A DNA stretch of 64,000 nucleotides from Lomentospora prolificans. Taxonomy: Eukaryota; Ascomycota; Sordariomycetes; Microascales; Microascaceae. Below, in pieces: positions 34,070 through 46,300 of the stretch. How positions within the stretch are numbered: position 1 is the stretch's first letter; every line of letters starts with the position of its first letter. Made by a program: the position numbers and the translations under genes. Under the pieces are notes generated by a model, which saw nothing but the letters and a program-made list of their open reading frames with translations, made no database searches and was not told where the DNA came from. Location: assembly GCA_029532625.1 (NCBI GenBank), contig JARFXM010000011.1, positions 496,001 through 560,000 of the forward strand. Reading direction: 5' to 3'.

Positions 34070-36045
34070 CCCGGTTTGTCGGTCGTCTCGCGAGGAAGCC
34101 AAGAGACCATGAATGCCGTGGGCCCGGTCGGGCAGCTCGCCGCTTCACCCGCACTAATTGTACGCCGTTGTGTGGGATATTAATCAAGCTTCCTCCAGTC
34201 ATCAATGCATCAAAAAACGTCGGGACGGAACAAAACAACGGAGAAAAAGAAAATCACCTGAAGAATGCGTTTGCTGAACTGCATCCTGCATCTCATCAAG
34301 GCACCAAGATTCATTAGCACCAATCAATCACCATGTGGGAATGGGGATCATCAGGCCTGGAGCCACAAATGCTACGGTGGTGTGGTGAAACCTTTGCAGC
34401 TGGCCCTATACGAGGACCGGAAGCTGAAAGTAAATTGATTACCCTAGATCGGGGCTTTTACCGCCCGTCTCCTACGCAAGCTTGGCTTCAGGTCAGTTCA
34501 TGTGGCGCTCGAGCGGTCCCACTACGTAATTTCTGACACTTCGATGATCGATTCCGGATATTAACGATGGAGAAGGGCCTCAAGCCGCTGCCACACGTAG
34601 CTGCAGCTCAACGATGGGAGACAGCACCGGAGAGAGGCGGCGGAGTTACGATGAGAAACGAAATCAAAGTACTATTACGTATAGAGCCGACTCGGATACG
34701 AGCTCTGACCACACATAAATACCAAGCAGAGACGGGAAAGGATCGACACGTGCAGAACGCCACAGGATACAAGAGTTGAATACGGCGCGATTCGAGCTTG
34801 GGCACCGCGATCTGCATCTGATGCCCCTTATCCGACGTTCAACCTGGTTTAAGCTTGAATTAAAGATGGGCCGCTGGATTCAGGTACGGGTGGAGAGGTT
34901 GATCCCCTGTGTACAATGCCACTCGGCTCTTTCTTGGTGGGAGACCGTTTCTAACTTCATAAAAGCCTCGACCTTTAAGATGCTGACAACATCTTTAGCC
35001 GTCTCGGTGACCTATGCAAGAATGAGAATGTTGTAAGTCCGTTCGTCGCTATATTAGTGCAGCGACAGATAGAGAAGGTGAAGTGCCGTTAGCAGTCGAG
35101 TAATTAATTAACTCAAAGGAGAAGGAGAAAGACTCTGCGCAATCATGAGGCAACTGGGTCAACCTTATGTCGTCTGACAACACCTCGGCCATCTTCCATC
35201 GGCTCCCGCCCCATCTCCGGGATGAGAGGAATTGATTAGTATTGAGAAAACTGGCGTTCACGGAGTTATATGGAATTAAATTCCCCAGGTTCACTTTTAT
35301 CTTTACGTAGGACTCAGTATCGTAGGCATTACGAAACTAAAGACCTCGAAGCAGAATCTGAAGCTCCTCAAAATAGAGCGTGAAATCCTTAGCCATTGCT
35401 TGCTGCATAACGTTCGGCTACGGCCGTCCTGAGATTCTGCATGGAAGGCTCTGGGGTGTTATTCGGCCAAACGGTTGTCACTCTTTGCTGGTAGTTGTCG
35501 ATCTTGAGAATTAGTTGTCTGGAAGATATTCCCTGACCATGCAGGAACAAACACCAGGCGAATAACACCGCGTCCGGGGAATCTAACGCTGTTTCTATTT
35601 TTGCCGCGCCCCTGGAACTTATTCTGGACAGCGCATTCGAATGTTCTAATGGCATCATGTACCGACAATGACAGCTTTCCGTCGTATACCACGTCTCTCC
35701 GCCCCGGGAGCATAATTATTGTACCCGGTCGAAGAGACTACCAGCCTTTCACCAAAGCTTTTCTAAATGGTAAGTTAAGACACCCCCTTTCGGGACCCTC
35801 TAAACTCTACACACTAATTTCAGCACATCATCTTCAATCCTCATTATTATCTACGTTTACACCTACATAGATACAGCAACCCATAGATCTAACACTTTCA
35901 CCGTCATCACAGGCTTATCCTAGCATCAGTGCCTACTAATGCATCAGCATAGTCACTCCAAGTATACCCTAGTCACTAGCCCCTGAGTAATACCTAGTAA
36001 ACTACTTGCACTCTATATACTAGATTACTCTAGCTAGCCCCGTTA

Positions 36046-36078
36046 CTTCCTTACTTCCTTACTTCGTTCCTTCCTCTC
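36046..36078 (+). repeat. CTTACTTC microsatellite
   Basis: Three to four imperfect units of TTACTTCC in tandem, inside a T/C-rich stretch. Confidence 0.75.
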
Positions 36079-36126
36079 TTCTTCCAGTAATAGACTCATC
36101 CAGCCTAACCTAGTGTATCGCCTATT

Positions 36127-36179
36127 AGGCCAGCCAGTTACAGGTTGAAATAACACTGTGGATTTTTAGTGGCTGGCCT
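36127..36179. repeat. 10-bp inverted repeat with 33-bp loop
   Basis: AGGCCAGCCA at 36127-36136 and its exact complement TGGCTGGCCT at 36170-36179 can form a hairpin. It may be a transposon-end relic or a structural element. No target-site duplication was found. Confidence 0.5.
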
Positions 36180-36542
36180 GAAAGGGGGGGGTCGTAACTT
36201 AGAAAGACTCGCCGTACCTGAGTTCACCCTGAAGCGCAAGTAGAAACCCTAAGCTTATTCAACTAACATGTATAATTGCAGCTGTGCTTTTCTTCGTCAA
36301 ATTACAAAAAAAGCGGCAACGGATGGAATTCTCCGACCACCGTCTCATGCGTCGAATCCACCTCGGTAGGATGGGCGTGATTAAGATCCAAGGTTCCTAA
36401 CACAACAAGCTGACAAAGATCCACGATGGGTGTGATTGACGCACCCACATAAATTTGCAAGTAGCCCCGCGCAATGCCAGTGCGGTGCTCAACCCACCAT
36501 CAATTCAATTTCTATTGCCACCCAACCCCCCTCGTTAACACC

Positions 36543-38142
36543 ATGACACTATCCATAGAGTCCCTTCCTCAAGATATTATTGATGATATTGTTTCGTATC
36601 TTCTACCGGATGGTTTCAAGCCCAAGGAACCTTGCGATAAGCGAACTAAGCCTTCTCCGCCACTTGCGCCTCTAGCCACCGTCTCTCGTCGCCTGCAAGC
36701 TGCGGTTGAGAGACTGACGTTTAAATATATCGAGATTGACAGCGGAGTGCTTGAACAGTTCGAAGAGGTCTTCACAGTTGCGAGACGCCCTCTTCTGACC
36801 AGCTTGACTTTTACCGCCGTTCTTCCAGCCTACGACAGCGCAGACGCAGTGCGGGCAGAGTCCCCGGCAGATCGGGCTGCAAATGATGAACGCTACAGCC
36901 GGTCCGTTCAGGAATTGTTCCGCATCCTACTCAGTTGGGAGGTAGAGGATCCACGAATAATTGATTCTCGCTTGGTACTAGTCATCAGTCATCCTGCATC
37001 ACCCACTGATTCCCCATGGCCGTCAAGTTTTGCCCCTTGGCGCGTAGAAGATGATAGCACGAGAAAAGCTTCCATTCATGAGGGCCGCTACCTCCACTCA
37101 TACATCGAACTTCTACACCCTGATAAGCTACCAGTGTTACGTCGAATTAGGGAATTAGTGATGCTGGAACCACGCGAGAGATGGTGGTACCGAAACGTGT
37201 GCCCCAATGTTCCCTTTGTTCTAGCGTCTCACATGCCAAACCTTGAGGGTATCCAGTTCACCGTCGATGACAACGAAGAGCGGTTTCCAGATCTACGAAA
37301 GCATAATCGTGACGAAGCCGCACGCTCCATTCAAGCATTATCTCTGCCGAATCTAAAACGTCTCTGCTTGAACTTGCTCCATCGGAGATATCGAAATGAG
37401 GGGGGCCTCACCGCCTGTCCTACACGAGCCCGGCCCAGATCCGCTCAGTTTGGCAATTTGCCAGCTGTCTCTTAATCTCGTAGATGTTGACGTCAGCGGC
37501 ATCTTTGATTTATCTCTCCTCCGCCCCCTTCAAGGCCTAAGCGAGACATCCTGGCCAAACCTCAAGTATCTCGCCATCGAAATCCACGCTATGACACCGT
37601 CGGGGGGCTGGTACTTCACGGGCCGTGGCCCGGTACTCAGCACATCTGCTAGAAGCGCTTTCCCGACCTCTCAGCATACCCTCTCCACTCTCCATGAAGA
37701 AGAGTTCAGGTTCCTCCGCGAAGCAGAATACGCAAATCTTGTCCCATTCGACCTCTTTCGCATGAAAGTGAACGAAGAAACTCTTGCGCCGTTTATCGAG
37801 GCTTATGCAGACGCCCTTTCAGTCATGCCCAAGCTCAAATCCGCGGCCCTCAACTGCCAACTTTCAGTTGTGTCCCCTGAGGATAACGAGCCTTGTTGGT
37901 TCAATTTATCCTTTTTCGCACCATGTCCCAACGCAAAAGAGTATCTGCCCAACCGGAGGTGCCCTAAATGCGGTGACACGGCGACCCGCCAACTAATAAC
38001 GAGTTACTTGGGATGGGTGCCATCTGAAGAGTTGACAGTGAAGTTGAGGAGCATTCAGGATAGGTTTTCGAAGGAACCCATGGTTGAGAAGGACGTGGAC
38101 ACGTATTTGATGGAACGCGAAAACTATTTGGATTCGGATTAG
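36543..38142 (+). pseudogene. F-box-like protein (DUF6546 type) with one-base frameshift
   Basis: The first part (36543 to about 37400) begins MTLSIESLPQDIIDDIVSYLL, an N-terminal F-box pattern. It has leucine-rich segments such as LPVLRRIRELVML and MPNLEGIQF. At the run of six G at 37400-37405 the frame breaks. Removing one G would join ...RRYRNEG to ASPPVLHEPGPDPLS... and keep the frame to the stop at 38142, for about 532 residues. Both halves belong together: the second carries SWPNLKYLAIEIHAM and MPKLKSAAL. Such proteins have an F-box for SCF ubiquitin ligases plus a repeat-like recognition part. Either the allele is inactivated or the homopolymer was misread; no intron explains the shift. 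Confidence 0.7.
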
Positions 38143-39449
38143 CTCTATAACCCAGGGTTCGTGTTCGTAAAGCTCTATCAATGCATTTCCACAAGAGCCG
38201 TAGTCGAATAACGTGGAAATATCCAAGTGTGCCGCTGCCTGAATGGGGATTATAGTACCCTCATCAGGTGGTTACAAAGAATTCAATGGACATACATCCA
38301 CTGTAAGGAAGGTGCCGAAGAGCTCAAAGACGAGAAGTCGCAATTTATTGGCGGGCTAGAACAGAGGCGGGAGTTCGCGGGGGCCACACTAAATAGTTTA
38401 GCATTTCTAAAGCTTGCCGGGTGCGACTATAATTGACAACACCTTATTTGGCTGCGATACAAACTTCTAGTTGCTATCGTCAAACGGTGAAACCCCCACG
38501 TGACTTCGAATGCCAGGTCGCTTGATACGCCCTTAATCTCGACCACACGCGCCGCAATATTGATAGAGCAAAATTATCCCATGAGAGCTGGCATAGCAAG
38601 TAGAACGTGTCCACTTGACTGCCGGTGGTGATGGCCGCCGTTGATGGCCGCCGTTTTATTAGCCCAATGGCAGTGAGTTGACGCGTCTGGAGATTCGAGA
38701 TCTACAGTGTTGGCAACAAGGAGATGAGAACATTAAGCGCAATTGCTCCTAGGATCCAATAGGAAGGGCCGGCGAGACAGCAAGAAAAAGAACTAACAAG
38801 TGCCACGTCTCCGCCAGCTAAGCTTGAGGCACAAGGCGAGGGAAGCGACGGGCGAGAGGAAGTCAAACGAATAAAATGGTATAAATCACCATAGTCTTTA
38901 CGCCATATTAGTTCGAACTCGCGGGCTTGCGTCACTCCGTTGGCTGCTTAGTCTTCGCATTACTGAGCCCGGTTTCAGAATTTCTCAGCACAGCACAGCC
39001 ATGGCTGGCCACTGATTAAGCAAGGATCGAAACCTTAGAAGGAATTGACGCCGATCGTCGAACATGACAGGAAGGATTTGGGGAAAGGGCAAAGAGGACT
39101 GCGCGCTAGGGGAATTTATGCTAGTGCATGAACCTTCACGCCTAACATGCAGGAAATCCAGGAACTGTGCTGCGAGGGCGCAAATCCCTCGGGAATCAGT
39201 TTTGCCTGGCATCCTGACAGTTGGTTTGCATGGGCACTCTGCATTAATTTTCAGTTTTTATTATCGCTCCCGCCAAGATGTCGAAGAGCAAGCGAGGAAG
39301 GATATAAAGTATTATCGACGCCGCAGGTGGTTGACACTTCTCATATTCCTGGCAACTGTCTTTCCAGTCATCAACATAACTGCCCATCAAACGTCCTACA
39401 ATCTCTTATTTATTCTAAGAGGCACAGAACACGTACACTGGCAATCATA
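38143..39449. other. Intergenic, nothing recognised
   Basis: About 1.3 kb without motifs. A duplicated GATGGCCGCCGTT segment sits at about 38631-38656. Confidence 0.45.
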
Positions 39450-39998
39450 ATGATATACCAAACCTTCCTCACGCTTGGACTTGTTTATGCCATTGGATTT
39501 GCAGATGTCGTCCTCGCTCGACCATGGCGAAACCATCCTGGCCAAGCCCAGCGCCCCGGATTTATTAGGCACCCCGGATTCAATACAACGAGGCCTGGTT
39601 CGCTGGGTATTGGCAGGCCTGGAAGGGCCGGCGGAGACCCTGACTGTGCCAATCCTCCTTCGATCAACACGACCTTGCCCTTCTCCCCTGGTGGAAGGGT
39701 TAATGTGTCTTTGCCGATTATCCTTCCTACAAACCCTTTGAGCAAAGGCCCAGCCCTCACAAGAAGCGCAATTTCTGTGCCCCTCACCACCAACGAGCCG
39801 GACGAAAATACCTCGGACGTGCGCAGCATTCCTTCACCCACTGGTACCATCGACATGAAGGAGGATGACCCCGGGACTGAGCTACCTGTCGAAACGCTTC
39901 CTCCACTTGTTCTCCCTAGCCAAGGCGAAGGAGACATTCAGATCTCCTCAGATACAATCCTTACTCTCTCTACGACCATGACGCAAGTTGTTCGTTAG
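39450..39998 (+). CDS. Hypothetical small secreted protein
   Basis: One exon, 182 aa, starting at an ATG. Residues 1-23 look like a signal peptide (MIYQTFLTLGLVYAIGFADVVLA). The next 50 residues are rich in Arg, Pro and Gly (PGQAQRPGFIRHPGFNTTRPG), followed by a Pro/Ser/Thr-rich half without Cys apart from one residue in GGDPDCANPP. No domain is recognised. It could be a wall-associated or unstructured secreted protein. The codon use looks coding, but the gene has no family support. Confidence 0.5.
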   Translation: MIYQTFLTLGLVYAIGFADVVLARPWRNHPGQAQRPGFIRHPGFNTTRPGSLGIGRPGRAGGDPDCANPPSINTTLPFSPGGRVNVSLPIILPTNPLSKGPALTRSAISVPLTTNEPDENTSDVRSIPSPTGTIDMKEDDPGTELPVETLPPLVLPSQGEGDIQISSDTILTLSTTMTQVVR

Positions 39999-40980
39999 AC
40001 AACGAGTCCGACATACTTGTTAAGGCTGATCTTCCAGTGCTTGTTTGGCTGCTGCTTTTCCTCACTTCCAAGCCGCTTTCGAAACGGGTTATTTCTTGAT
40101 TAGGTTTTTTTTTTTTTTTTGTTGGGGGGGGGGGGGGGGATTTGGGTCTGCAATGGACACGCGTTCGCTGACTTTCTTTCTACTGTGGACTGTGGCTCAT
40201 CTCCTCGAGTCCAATGACGCTAAGGTTCACCCCAAAGGGGCCGCGACTGTAAATTCTGAGACTATTTTCTAGAAACGCCCACTCTCCACCACTATCCGCA
40301 GTGTCGGGACAAAACACAGAAAACGGGGTTGTTGGAACGAAAGATGGTAAAACCTGGACACCTCCAATGCCCCAGTAGTAGGTCGATAGACCGAAAATTA
40401 TTCTCTTGTTGTTATTCACTTGTTATTAAGTGAATAGTCTAGGCTAGTAGGCTTGCCCGTCAGTTTTCTCTTACCCGTATCCCTCAGAGGATAGATTAAT
40501 AGATATTATTATCAAGGTTGCCAGCTTTACGAAGTACTCCCCTATTAACATCCATAATGATGCAGTCAGTAGGTGGTTGTGACCACCATCCAATCACCCA
40601 ATGCCAAGTCGTCAACCCAAGCTGGCCATCGAAATGATCGGGGAAGGCGAGCTGGCCATCTCCGTTGCCAGCTGCTAGGGTGAGACACCTACCTGCAGTA
40701 CCTTCCTTCCGTATTAATTGCCAGAACACGAATTGTGGCAGCCCAATCCAAGTTGAGCACAATCGTGCTGGGTGACTGACGCTCTGCTGCATGCAAGAGA
40801 CTGGAAATTTTTTTTAACATAGCCTGGTCAATACCACCTCTTCGAAGTCATTCTCAACATCCTCCTTCTTATTCTTTTGATTTTATCTCGACTCATCACC
40901 CTAGCAGAAGACCTTCTTTAGCCTTGTTACATAGGTGTTACCACTGCGCTAATTAATCTCTGCCCATCCTTCATACTGAC
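39999..40980. other. Intergenic with homopolymer runs
   Basis: About 980 bp. Contains runs of 16 T (40105-40120) and 16 G (40124-40139). The remainder is the promoter side of the gene at 40981. Confidence 0.5.
40105..40139 (+). repeat. Adjacent T16 and G16 homopolymers
   Basis: Sixteen T, then GTT, then sixteen G. The exact lengths may be affected by sequencing error. Confidence 0.8.
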
Positions 40981-43387
40981 ATGGTTCACTTCATCACAAC
41001 CAAGGATGGGGCAGAAGCTCAGCCTATAGAACAGTCTACAGGCTTTGATCGTCCGGGACGGAAGGTTGGCTTTGATCCTAACCCAAATGAAACAGATAAA
41101 CATCTTGAGTGGATAATCGAAGCGGCACAAACATCAAGTCGCAAGCTGGTAAGTTGCTTTTGCAATTCATGACATAATACGAAGTACCTCCTATAATGCT
41201 AAAACATAATAACCCACCTCATAGATGCCAGCTGACCTGAAAGTTAGAAACATCGGATACATAAGCCTATTATGGTTGCACATTCAATGAAGGCTTCTGA
41301 TCCTAATGCTCGTCTCACCTCTAACCAAGGTGTTCCGTCTTCCCTCGGACGGGCCTGCAAGCCGCCTCCCGAGAAACGGTCAGAGGTATCAAATAATCCT
41401 ATTGAATCACGTCACAGTATGGCTACTACCCGCAGTAGACTGTGCATGAAAGCAGGTAAGCTTGGTGATGTTCAGCAAATGCCAAAGCCAAGAAGCAAAA
41501 GCATGTCGAACGGCCCGACACTATTGTATTAGGACGTGGACGTGCCAGTTCCCGCACTAATAGCTCTATTGCTTCACAGCTAGTGACGACGCAAACTTCA
41601 TTCTATCCCACCAGTGGGTGCTCGAGCTTAGCGACCAGGATCTGCCTGAGCGAACAGAGAAGCTCTTATTAGATGATTCAATCATGTCCATAAGCCAAGG
41701 AGACGTTACTTGCCAGCGCCCTGAGGGCAGTATTTTATCTATAGATTTGTCGGAATTAGCAAACGATGTTACCGGATCTAGCCCCTGCGATCAACCATGG
41801 AAGAATAAGGAAGGGCCATTACCCCTGGAGACTGATTCGGAGCTCAGTGCGATCAGTTGGGTCAGAAGCTGGGGCCTGGCGGCTCATCCCCCGCCATGGC
41901 ATCCCGGTTCCCGGAGACAGCCACCCGCATACAACATGCATCAAGCATTATATGCAACGACTTGCAGCGTCTCTAATAGCTGCCAAACTGATCACTCTTC
42001 TGAACTCTTAGTGTATCCCCCTGGAAACGAGTCAATTTTGGGCGTCGCTAATCCACCGGCGACTGACTCGAAAGAGTTCTCCGAGCTGTTCATTCTATTA
42101 ACGGAGCACTATAAAGATATAGTGTGCAGCAAGGTTGTATCTTTCCTCCGCAAGTGTAATGGACCCTCTGATCCAGCTGCTACTACGAGAGGTTCGAATA
42201 CTACAGTGTCGCGGGGTTCAGAAGACACGAGAACAACACACAGCACGAATACCAACGAAGTTCTCCCAGTGACGGGAAGGAGCCTAGGAAAGAGAAAGGC
42301 GGGGCAAAAGGGGATAGGTGGATCAGACCACGCGGAAGAAGAAGGCGACGACGACGATTTCCGCCCCGCAAAAAGCGCGAAGGTAGTACCGTCTGCTAGT
42401 CCGAGCAGGCGACTAGCTTGTCCATTCTATAAGCGGTATCCGGAGAAGTTCAGGTCATGCGGGCTGGCTGACCATGAGAACCCATCAAGAGTTAAACAAC
42501 ACATCAGCCGCTGCCATGCTACACCCAACTACTGTCCAAGATGTTACCTCGAATTTGAAGCCGAAGATCTGAGAGACGGACACATCCGACAAAGCAGTTG
42601 TTCCATCGTTCCAGCAGTTAAGCTCACATGTGCTTCCAAAGAGCAGATGTGCCAGCTCAAGAAGCGACTCACATTTAAAACAGACCGTGAGAATTGGAAT
42701 GCTATATTTGGGATCTTATTTCCTGGAGACCCGCTTCCCAGAAGTCCGTATTTAGATGCTACGGTTTCGGAGGACCTAAACTTTGCACGGGAGCTGTTTC
42801 TTGCACTTGCCCCCGATGCTTTGAATGAGGCTATCTCCCGCGCCGTACCGCGTGATCTGTGGGACCAGTACGGAACGGTGATTAAGGCTAGAGCATCATC
42901 GGCCAATCTCGACGTCTTTGAGCGAGTGTACGAAATTGTTAGAACCTCACGGCCACGCGCGCGTAAATTACCTACCGCTCGTGGGAACACCCCGGAAGGA
43001 CAGAGCTCTCGAGACTCTGTTTTACAGAGCGTCCAAGTCCATCCCCTTCCACAGTCTGATTTGGTGCCGACTCACATAAGCAGCACCAATCAACACGGTG
43101 TTTCTTCTTCCCAGGAAGCGTCGTCGCAAACTTTTTCACCGTTGCAACAACTACCAAGCGAGGACCATCAGTCCGCTCCTCTGCATACTCCATTCCCTCC
43201 ACGACAAGACTACGGCACCTCAGATGAACAGCACTTGGAAATGCCCTCCTACGCAACTGACCAGGATGATCCAAGAGCAGGAAGGAGGCTTGATATCGAG
43301 GACGAGGGGTTTTTTCTCAACGAACTATCTCAAGACATGATGAGCCCGGGAGAATGGGACAGATACCACCTGCCTGGCAGTCCTTGA
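40981..43387 (+). CDS. C2H2-like zinc-finger nuclear protein
   Basis: Three exons: 40981-41148, 41248-41455 and 41580-43387, giving 727 aa. The second intron has GTAAGC...CACAG and restores ...CMKA-ASDDANF. The first intron acceptor (TTAG at 41247) is the one that keeps the frame. A basic cluster, GKRKAGQKG, near residue 361 and an acidic stretch, EEEGDDDD, precede the zinc-binding region (about 405-470). That region contains LACPFYKR, VKQHISRCH, YCPRCYLEFEAEDLRDGHIRQSSC, an arrangement common in fungal C2H2-type hypothetical proteins. A helical segment and a Gln/Ser/Pro-rich tail follow. It is likely a nuclear regulator, but its target is unknown. The first exon is the least certain. Confidence 0.7.
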
Positions 43388-46300
43388 AAAAAAAAAAAAG
43401 AATTCATGATTGCTTACATCGAGTGGCGGGTTGTGCAAAATGGGCGCAATCCACCGTTCTCCGCGCCTTGGCAAGGCCGACTAGACCTAGATGAGCCAGA
43501 CGTTGGTGGCTTAGCCAGCAGCGGGTCGACATGGAAGTCAAAACAGCGGTGTCGTGCAGAGAAACGATGAAGTTCGTGGGTTTAGCGTATCTACCTCGAG
43601 CAGAAATATTGACACCCTGCGTCTATTATTCAATTCCCGCAGCAAGCTCAGCCAGTTCACGAGTACGATGCCGAGTTCCCGTTGGCCCGGAACCAACATG
43701 GGTAGTTGTGGAAGATGGAGCGAGTGGGATGCCATCAGTTCGCCTACCCGACGATGCTAAAGACGACACGCTTGATGAAATGGATCCCCTGTCGTCGGTT
43801 TCGGGTTCCCCATGGGGTTGGATCCCACCGATTGTTGCATTGACCAACTCGCTCGTCTATCCCATTTTATGATTTTGCAGGGACTCTCTCAAAATGGCCA
43901 GATTCATGCAGAAGATTATGGAGACGGGTATGGAGACGAGACGGCCTCCCCACAATAAGCGTCGCGTGAATGGTCCGATAATGTTACCAGCTGAGGCGCG
44001 AAAAAAACGAGATTGCACTAGCTTGAAATGAGAATAGGGGCCCATTTCGTTGTCTCCAGTCAAAATTCACGCGTGCGGGGGAGCCAATACCAGCCAGAGA
44101 CAGAAAAAGGTTAATCTGAGGTCGTTGGCGCTATCTCACTTGTTACCCCAGGTTTTTCCTCCATAGTTTCCAGTTTCTCCAGGTCTTAGTAAATGGAGAA
44201 ATGGGGCAAGACTCTATCTCCGGGTAGGTAACAGTCGGCATTCACCTGGCAATTGTCTCAATGTAATATCCAATTGCTTGCCTCGAACCCCCCCGCAAAC
44301 CGCGGGCTTGGCAGAGGCGAACGGCTTCACCTCTGTCTGAACACGTCCGGTGGGCCGAGGTGCGACGCGCCAGCATTAGCACAAACACAAGAACGCACCG
44401 CCAGCCTCAAACGATGGAATACGATGTACAAGGGCCTCCAGCACCGCGCGAGCTGTTTTACTATCCGTAAGCCTCACTACTCGCTCACCCCACGCCCACT
44501 ACCTCCCACGTTCTCAACGTCCGTGGGTGGGCAGGGGAGCCAAGTCGTATAGGAGGGAAGCAATGGAGGCACTGGCGTTGACGTCAAGGAGGGCATGCCC
44601 AGAGTAAAAAGGACAGGCATCTACCGACAGGGCTTCCGGTTTCCAAGACGAAACTAGGCTTCATTCTGTGATCCTTCCATCTCCCACGTGCTCCCTTGGA
44701 CCGGCGTCGGCTCGACGGATTACACGGACACCAATAGTTTCAAGGAAATGTCACAATGTCGCAGCGCCAAGCCGAGGCTAGAAGGTGTGACGGGCGAGAA
44801 GAAGGAGAGAAGAAAGAACATTGGAAGGTGGAGGAGAGAACCCGGGAAAAGGGGGGGGGGGGCAACAAACGGAAGGGGGGTAGTAGAACAGTTGCAATTG
44901 CTTTGCGGAACAGCCAAGATTGCGCCTCTCTTCGTGCCTTTCTTGGCCTATGCAGCCACCCGTGGTGTTTGGACTCTCGGCGCAGGGGAAGCTCATCTGA
45001 GCCATGTGGTTTATGGTCATCAAAGGGCTGGGCAAAGCTGGGCGCGGACAATTTTGCACGTTTTGTTTCATTTTTTTTTGCATTCCAGAAAATAAGCGGG
45101 TGGTGTTTATCGCAAAACCTGGTGATGGTGGTCGTTGGATCGCACCTTCCGAATAATATCATCCAAACTTATCGCCACCAGTCCACATTTCCCATCTTGT
45201 TTAAGCGAATTCCAAGACTGTGGACCTTGGGGTAGTGTTACCTAATAATTTAATTTACTCAACGCTGACGTGGAATGTTTTATGAAGGTAAGAACACGCT
45301 GATCAATAATATGGCCCAGCGGCCTGGGGCTGGTACATCGTGAATACCTGTTCTTTCTGCCTCCGGTCTCCGACCGGGTACCTCGCTGGCCAATCACTGC
45401 GGCTCTTTTCCTTTAGAGTTATCCTCGCCTGAGGGAGCGACACAAAACAAGGCTTGAGCCAATCAGGCCCGCTGCGTGTCAGCGGAGTGTAATCTTAAGC
45501 TGTGCTACCAGTACTAGCGGCGGGCCTACTCGGTGAAATGCCACATGGCACCGCGACCCTGAAATGCACCTCCTTGATCAGGTTGGCCAACACATTCCAC
45601 GATGCACTTGTTGAAATTTGGCTTTTGTTGTGGCGGTAGCTTTTCTCCGAAAGCATTCCTATATGGCGTCTTTACGAAGTAGAATCGTATTGTAAACCCT
45701 ACCTGACCAGTAAAAAAACTTCTTTTCTTTTTTTTCCCCCTTTCCTGTGGTTCTTCTCTGGCTTCAGCGCCCGCCTCGGGTCTCATTGGTGTCGGAACAG
45801 CAAAATCAGCCTGCCAGCCGGATGCCCAAAAGTACATTCCAATGCCAAGATGAGGGGAAAGGAAATGGGCGGGTCAACGTGGCCACAGTTTCAAGTTTTG
45901 TTCCTTTTGATGTTCGCCTTCCCTTCCCTCTTTCTTCTTACGAAGTAGTGATGATTTCACTCCACCTCCATCACGAGCCTGTTTCCCCCCCGAAAGAGGC
46001 TAGTGGCAGGATAGGCTTACGGCTCACTCATGTCTCTATTCGCATGCACCTTGGAGAATTTGTTGGAAAGGGAGGAGTGAAAATCAAGAAATCCACCTGC
46101 CGCGTTGCAATTCGTGGAGAAGCGGCCGCACTATCTCCCTTCGCGACGATAACTCCGTCGTTGTCGTTGACCAGATTGCGTTGCCGGCTCCATCTTTACC
46201 CGTACACTTTATCTCTGTTCGGGCAATGACATTGGACAGGGGGCATTTCTCGGGCTACTGTAAACCAACTTCGCCGTATTACCAGCCAGCAATGCTTTCC

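Larger units (their letters stand above)
33990..36542. other. Gene-free stretch with decayed and low-complexity sequence
   Basis: About 2.5 kb. Overlapping minus-strand frames at 35389-35713 look like pieces of a lost gene but match no family I know. From about 35860 to 36120 the sequence is rich in CTA and ACTT motifs, with a short CTTA-type microsatellite near 36046. A hairpin lies at 36127-36179. Confidence 0.45.

Noticed and set aside
34776..35036. Plus-strand frame with an IPCVQCH segment
   Set aside because: A Cys-x2-Cys-like pair alone is not enough; no domain context on either side.
35389..35713. Two overlapping minus-strand frames with gene-like composition
   Set aside because: They could be pieces of a frameshifted gene, but I recognise no family and cannot define ends.
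43531..43872. Plus-strand frame of 113 codons after the zinc-finger gene
   Set aside because: No motif, no intron link to a larger gene.
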